Source: Alphaproteobacteria bacterium (GTDB lineage: Bacteria; Pseudomonadota; Alphaproteobacteria; RS24). From it: 9,067 nt of DNA. The DNA is taken from positions 1 to 9,067 of the forward strand of contig JAQWIP010000051.1 in the NCBI GenBank assembly GCA_029248825.1, given 5' to 3'. The position numbers and the translations under genes are program-made. The notes under the pieces were generated by a model. The model was not told the origin of the DNA, did no database searches, and worked only from the letters and a program-made list of their open reading frames with translations. Below are positions 6,727 through 9,067 of the stretch, in pieces. Within the stretch, counting starts at the first letter, position 1. Every line of letters starts with the position of its first letter.

Positions 6727-7815
6727 ATGTCGCAATCCAGCCTTTCGGGTATAAAAAAACGCCCGCTTTTATCCATTCTTATTGGCTTATTGTCGCTATT
6801 GCTGGGCTATCTGCTGTTGTGGCCGGTGCCGTTTGACCCCTTGGCGGGCCCTAAGCGTGCGCCCAATCCGGCTGGCTCGGGCGTGTTCGCCAAGAATAAT
6901 GCTTTGGCGCAAGCGCGATTGATCGAGAGCGGACATGGGCCAGAAGGCGTTGCTTTTGATGCCAAGGGGCGGATGTATACGGGCCTGCACAATGGCGATA
7001 TTTTGCGCCAAAAGTCGGGCGGTGGCTTCGAGCGCATCGCCAATACGGGCGGGCGACCTTTGGGCATGGATTTCGATGCGCGCGGCCAATTGATTATTGC
7101 CGATGCTTTGGAAGGGCTTATTTCAATGGCGCCCGATGGGGCGATGACAACTTTGGCAACCGACTTTGAAGGCAAGCGCATGTTGTTTGTCGATGATGTG
7201 TCGATCGCCAGCGATGGCAAAATATATTTCTCCGATGCCTCGCAGCGCCATGCCTATGGCAGCGATATTATTGAGGTGTTTGAGCGCCGACCTTCGGGAC
7301 GTTTGATGGTTTATAACCCGCGCGATAAATCGCTGGCGGTGTTGATGGACAATCTCTATTTCGCCAATGGGGTGGCGCTCAGCCAAGACGAAGCTTTTGT
7401 GCTGATCAATGAAACTTTCGACCACCGCATTATGCGCTATTGGCTGAAGGGCGCGAAAGCTGGCACATCGGATGTGTTCATCGAGAATCTGCCGGGCTAT
7501 ATCGACAATATTACCGAAGGCCCCAAGGGCAGTTTCTGGCTGGCTGTGGTTTCGGCGCGCAGCGATGATTTGGATGCTTTGGTGCCAGCGCCGTTTTTGC
7601 GCAAACTGGTCTATCGTTGGATGCAGCTCACGGGCAGTTCGCCAGCGCAACAGCATAGTTATGCGGTGAAGCTAGACGCTAAGGGCAATGTGTTGGCATC
7701 GCTGGAAGACGATAGCGGCCATATTTATATGATGACCAGCGTGTTGGAGCACGAAGGAAACTTGTATCTTGGCAGTCTGACCAACCATGCCATCGGCGTT
7801 ATTGCGGCGCCCTAA
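6727..7815 (+). CDS. Membrane-anchored strictosidine-synthase-like / SMP-30 beta-propeller protein
   Basis: This 362-residue protein has an N-terminal basic patch (KKR, 10-12) and a hydrophobic segment at about 13-33, giving an uncleaved anchor with the body in the periplasm. The rest reads as a six-bladed beta-propeller of the strictosidine-synthase-like/APMAP group. It has GPEGVAFDAKGRMYTG (71-86), the blade motif IASDGKIYFSDAS (160-172), NGVALSQDEAFVLINET (214-230) with RIMRYW (234-239), and LPGYIDNI (255-262). Many relatives act as lactonases or arylesterases; true strictosidine synthase activity is not expected in a bacterium. The ATG at 6727 is chosen because AGGGAG (6714-6719) lies 7 nt upstream. 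A TTG-initiated extension to 6634 would start inside the terminator and is rejected. The promoter should lie in 6663-6713, but I see no good boxes there. Confidence 0.88.
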   Translation: MSQSSLSGIKKRPLLSILIGLLSLLLGYLLLWPVPFDPLAGPKRAPNPAGSGVFAKNNALAQARLIESGHGPEGVAFDAKGRMYTGLHNGDILRQKSGGGFERIANTGGRPLGMDFDARGQLIIADALEGLISMAPDGAMTTLATDFEGKRMLFVDDVSIASDGKIYFSDASQRHAYGSDIIEVFERRPSGRLMVYNPRDKSLAVLMDNLYFANGVALSQDEAFVLINETFDHRIMRYWLKGAKAGTSDVFIENLPGYIDNITEGPKGSFWLAVVSARSDDLDALVPAPFLRKLVYRWMQLTGSSPAQQHSYAVKLDAKGNVLASLEDDSGHIYMMTSVLEHEGNLYLGSLTNHAIGVIAAP

Positions 7816-7826
7816 GGGCGGTTTTG
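7808..7826 (+). terminator. Weak terminator-like hairpin at the end of the beta-propeller gene
   Basis: CGCCC (7808-7812) and GGGCG (7816-7820) pair around a 3-nt TAA loop, which is the stop codon itself, and GTTTTG follows. The stem is short, and an alternative pairing CGGT/ACCG (7819-7822, 7827-7830) competes with it, so termination efficiency is uncertain. Confidence 0.4.
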
Positions 7827-7868
7827 ACCGAAAGCGGAAGTGCCGCACCATAAAGTTTATTTAAGGGC

Positions 7869-7897
7869 TAGACCGCAGCCTCGGTTTTATATATTTT
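7869..7897 (+). promoter_or_regulatory. Candidate tRNA-Gln promoter
   Basis: TAGACC (7869-7874) resembles a TTGACA -35 box. An AT-rich run TATATATTTT (7888-7897) supplies -10-like hexamers (TATATT at 15 nt spacing, or TATTTT at 17 nt). Transcription would start a few bases before the tRNA at 7908. The -10 region is the only AT-rich block in this gap. Confidence 0.45.
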
Positions 7898-7907
7898 CGC
7901 GCTCAGT

Positions 7908-7982
7908 TGGGGTGTAGCCAAGTGGTAAGGCACCGGTTTTTGGTATCGGCATGCGCAGGTTCGAATCCTGCCACCCCAGCCA
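7908..7982 (+). tRNA. tRNA-Gln (anticodon UUG)
   Basis: The complete cloverleaf can be drawn. The acceptor TGGGGTG (7908-7914) pairs with CACCCCA (7972-7978). The D stem is GCC/GGC (7917-7919, 7929-7931). The anticodon stem CCGGT/ATCGG (7933-7937, 7945-7949) has one G-T pair around the loop TTTTGGT, with anticodon TTG at 7940-7942. The T stem GCAGG/CCTGC (7955-7959, 7967-7971) surrounds TTCGAAT. The discriminator is G7979, and CCA (7980-7982) is encoded in the DNA. The weak first pair (U1-A72) fits bacterial tRNA-Gln. A T-rich stretch (7984-7998) follows. The convergent gamma-carbonic-anhydrase gene ends 9 nt downstream. Confidence 0.97.
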
Positions 7983-7991
7983 GTTTTCTCT

Positions 7992-8528
7992 TTATTTTGG
8001 TGGCAAGAATCCGAAGCTGCGCAAGTCGTCGTCGCTGAAGCGATGCTGGCCTTGGGCGTAGTTTTTTGCGTTGCGGACATAAAATTGCGCGTTCATCGCA
8101 TTGGCTTGGCTATTGTTGCGCTGTTTGACCACTTTGGCGGGCGAGCCAGCGATGATCGAATTATCGGGAAACTCGCTGCCCTCGGTGACAATGCTATGGC
8201 CGGCGACAATGCAATTATTGCCGATTTTCGCACCATCCATAATCGTCGCGTTAATACCAATCAGACATTTATCGCCAATCGTGCAGCCGTGCAGCGTCGC
8301 ATGATGGGTAATCGAGCAATCATCGCCGACAATCGTTGGCGTGGTGCCGCCGACATGCACCATGACGAAATCTTGGATATTGGTGCGCTCGCCAATTTCA
8401 ATGTGATAAAGCTCGCTGCGCATGACCACATTCGGCCATACCGAACTTTCCGCCCCCATACGCACATGGCCGTAAAGAAGCGCTGTATCATGCACCCAGA
8501 CGCTGTCGTGTAGCTCTATGTTATCCAT
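7992..8528 (-). CDS. Gamma-carbonic-anhydrase-like hexapeptide-repeat protein
   Basis: This 178-residue cytoplasmic protein is a left-handed beta-helix built of hexapeptide repeats and expected to be a trimer. The zinc ligands of the gamma-carbonic-anhydrase family are conserved: H58 (MVHVG), H75 (THHATLHGC) and H80, with the family spacing of 5 between the last two. TNIQD (49-53) and MDGAKIG (97-103) are present. The usual R-x-D motif reads R37-S-E39, so aspartate is replaced by glutamate. It could hydrate CO2 or be a YrdA/PaaY-like thioesterase or metal-binding relative; activity cannot be inferred. AAAGGA (8537-8542) lies 8 nt upstream of the ATG. The start overlaps the end of the phosphatidyltransferase gene by 8 bp, so they form one operon with likely translational coupling. 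Confidence 0.92.
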   Translation of the reverse strand: MDNIELHDSVWVHDTALLYGHVRMGAESSVWPNVVMRSELYHIEIGERTNIQDFVMVHVGGTTPTIVGDDCSITHHATLHGCTIGDKCLIGINATIMDGAKIGNNCIVAGHSIVTEGSEFPDNSIIAGSPAKVVKQRNNSQANAMNAQFYVRNAKNYAQGQHRFSDDDLRSFGFLPPK

Positions 8529-9067
8529 TTTTCGGATCCTTTAATTGCTGAACGCTAACCATAAGCCGACCCAGCACGGAAATATAGACAATGGCGGCGA
8601 AAATCAGCGCCGCTGGCGTGAAATACATCGGGTACACCATCACAAAGGCGAAGAAAGCAATGGTTTCCGTACCCTCGGCGAGGCCTGCCAGATAGAAGAA
8701 GCTCTTTTTGCCCTGTGCGGTGGAGCTGGTACCGCGTTTTTCGGCCATCACGGCGAAAGCCAAGAAAACCGTCATCGACATGGCAAAGCTGGAGAGTAAA
8801 ATCGCCGCCGCGAACGCCGTATCGGGGCTATGCAGCATAAAGCCGAGCGGTAAAAGCGCCCAAAGTAGGAAGTCTGCCGTGATGTCGAGATAGCCGCCGA
8901 GGTCTGTGGCGCCGTGACGCCGCGCCACCGCGCCATCCAGCCCATCGGCAAGGCGGTTTAACGCCAAAAAAAGAAGGGCCAGCGCGAACTGACCCTTCAT
9001 AATCGATATAAAAATAAGAACTCCGATTAAAAATCCTACAATAGTAATACTATTAGCGGATATTTTA
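8521..9067 (-). CDS. CDP-alcohol phosphatidyltransferase family protein (5' end outside window)
   Basis: This integral membrane enzyme would move a phosphatidyl group from CDP-diacylglycerol to an alcohol in phospholipid synthesis. From the internal Met at 9000, the signature reads D19..D22-G..A26-R27, then G35 and D39...D43, all four aspartates being present. The distance between AR and G is 7 rather than the textbook 8. Several hydrophobic segments follow. The reading frame stays open from 9000 to the window edge and encodes ISANSITIVGFLIGVLIFIS, which looks like the normal N-terminal helix of this family. The Met at 9000 has no Shine-Dalgarno, so the true start lies beyond 9067. The alcohol substrate (glycerol-phosphate, inositol, serine or other) is unknown. 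The gene overlaps the downstream gamma-carbonic-anhydrase-like gene by 8 bp. Confidence 0.88.
   Translation of the reverse strand, partial: KISANSITIVGFLIGVLIFISIMKGQFALALLFLALNRLADGLDGAVARRHGATDLGGYLDITADFLLWALLPLGFMLHSPDTAFAAAILLSSFAMSMTVFLAFAVMAEKRGTSSTAQGKKSFFYLAGLAEGTETIAFFAFVMVYPMYFTPAALIFAAIVYISVLGRLMVSVQQLKDPKNG

Noticed and set aside
7123..7656. Minus-strand frame of 177 codons opposite the beta-propeller gene
   Set aside because: It is an antisense shadow with no domain and lies wholly inside a well-supported gene.
7908..7982. tRNA-Gln 3' end as an attachment site for an integrated element
   Set aside because: No integrase, no repeat of the tRNA 3' end and no foreign genes are seen; ordinary housekeeping genes lie on both sides.
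8043..8513. Plus-strand frame of 156 codons opposite the gamma-carbonic-anhydrase-like gene
   Set aside because: Its repetitive look (IIADNR, MAGDNAIIADF) only mirrors the hexapeptide repeats on the coding strand.
1..9067. Search for CRISPR arrays, toxin-antitoxin pairs, phage or transposon genes and defence systems
   Set aside because: No regularly spaced direct repeats, transposase or integrase motifs, or defence-associated domains were found. The gene content is metabolic, transport and membrane-related.

Overview
This window looks like an ordinary chromosomal segment of a Gram-negative bacterium, most likely an alphaproteobacterium. The support is the protein families present: a DmdB/AlkK-like acyl-CoA ligase, a gamma-carbonic-anhydrase-like protein of the 'NIQDFVMVH' type, and small DUF4345-like and EF-hand proteins. 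Base composition is moderate and quite even except at the extreme right edge. I see no mobile element, CRISPR array, phage gene or toxin-antitoxin pair, and I cannot name the species.

Layout, left to right. (1) A cation diffusion facilitator transporter (+) converges on an amidase-signature hydrolase (-), with 3 nt between their stop codons. (2) A 92-bp divergent intergenic region separates the amidase from a fatty-acyl-CoA ligase (+), which is followed 2 nt after its stop by a three-helix DUF1499 membrane protein in the same operon. (3) That operon converges on an LACTB2-like metallo-beta-lactamase-fold hydrolase (-), and a strong inverted repeat lies in the hydrolase's 3' end. (4) Divergent from the hydrolase is a small secreted EF-hand protein (+). 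The divergent region holds a perfect 13-bp inverted repeat that covers the EF-hand start codon. (5) A four-helix DUF4345-like membrane protein (+) ends at a clear intrinsic terminator. (6) A membrane-anchored strictosidine-synthase/SMP-30-like beta-propeller protein (+) follows. (7) Next is a tRNA-Gln(UUG) gene (+). (8) Last is a minus-strand operon of a CDP-alcohol phosphatidyltransferase and a gamma-carbonic-anhydrase-like protein, overlapping by 8 bp. The phosphatidyltransferase runs off the right edge of the window.

The genes do not form one pathway. The acyl-CoA ligase, amidase, MBL hydrolase and beta-propeller protein are general catabolic or hydrolytic enzymes; the CDF transporter and EF-hand protein handle metal ions; the CDP-alcohol phosphatidyltransferase belongs to membrane lipid synthesis. 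I found no convincing new multi-gene system. The observations most worth following up are nucleic-acid structures (the start-codon-sequestering dyad at 5850-5892, the 11-bp dyad at 4918-4951, and a possible 5'-end hairpin before the acyl-CoA ligase) and the abrupt AT-rich stretch at the right edge, which still encodes the conserved N-terminus of the phosphatidyltransferase.
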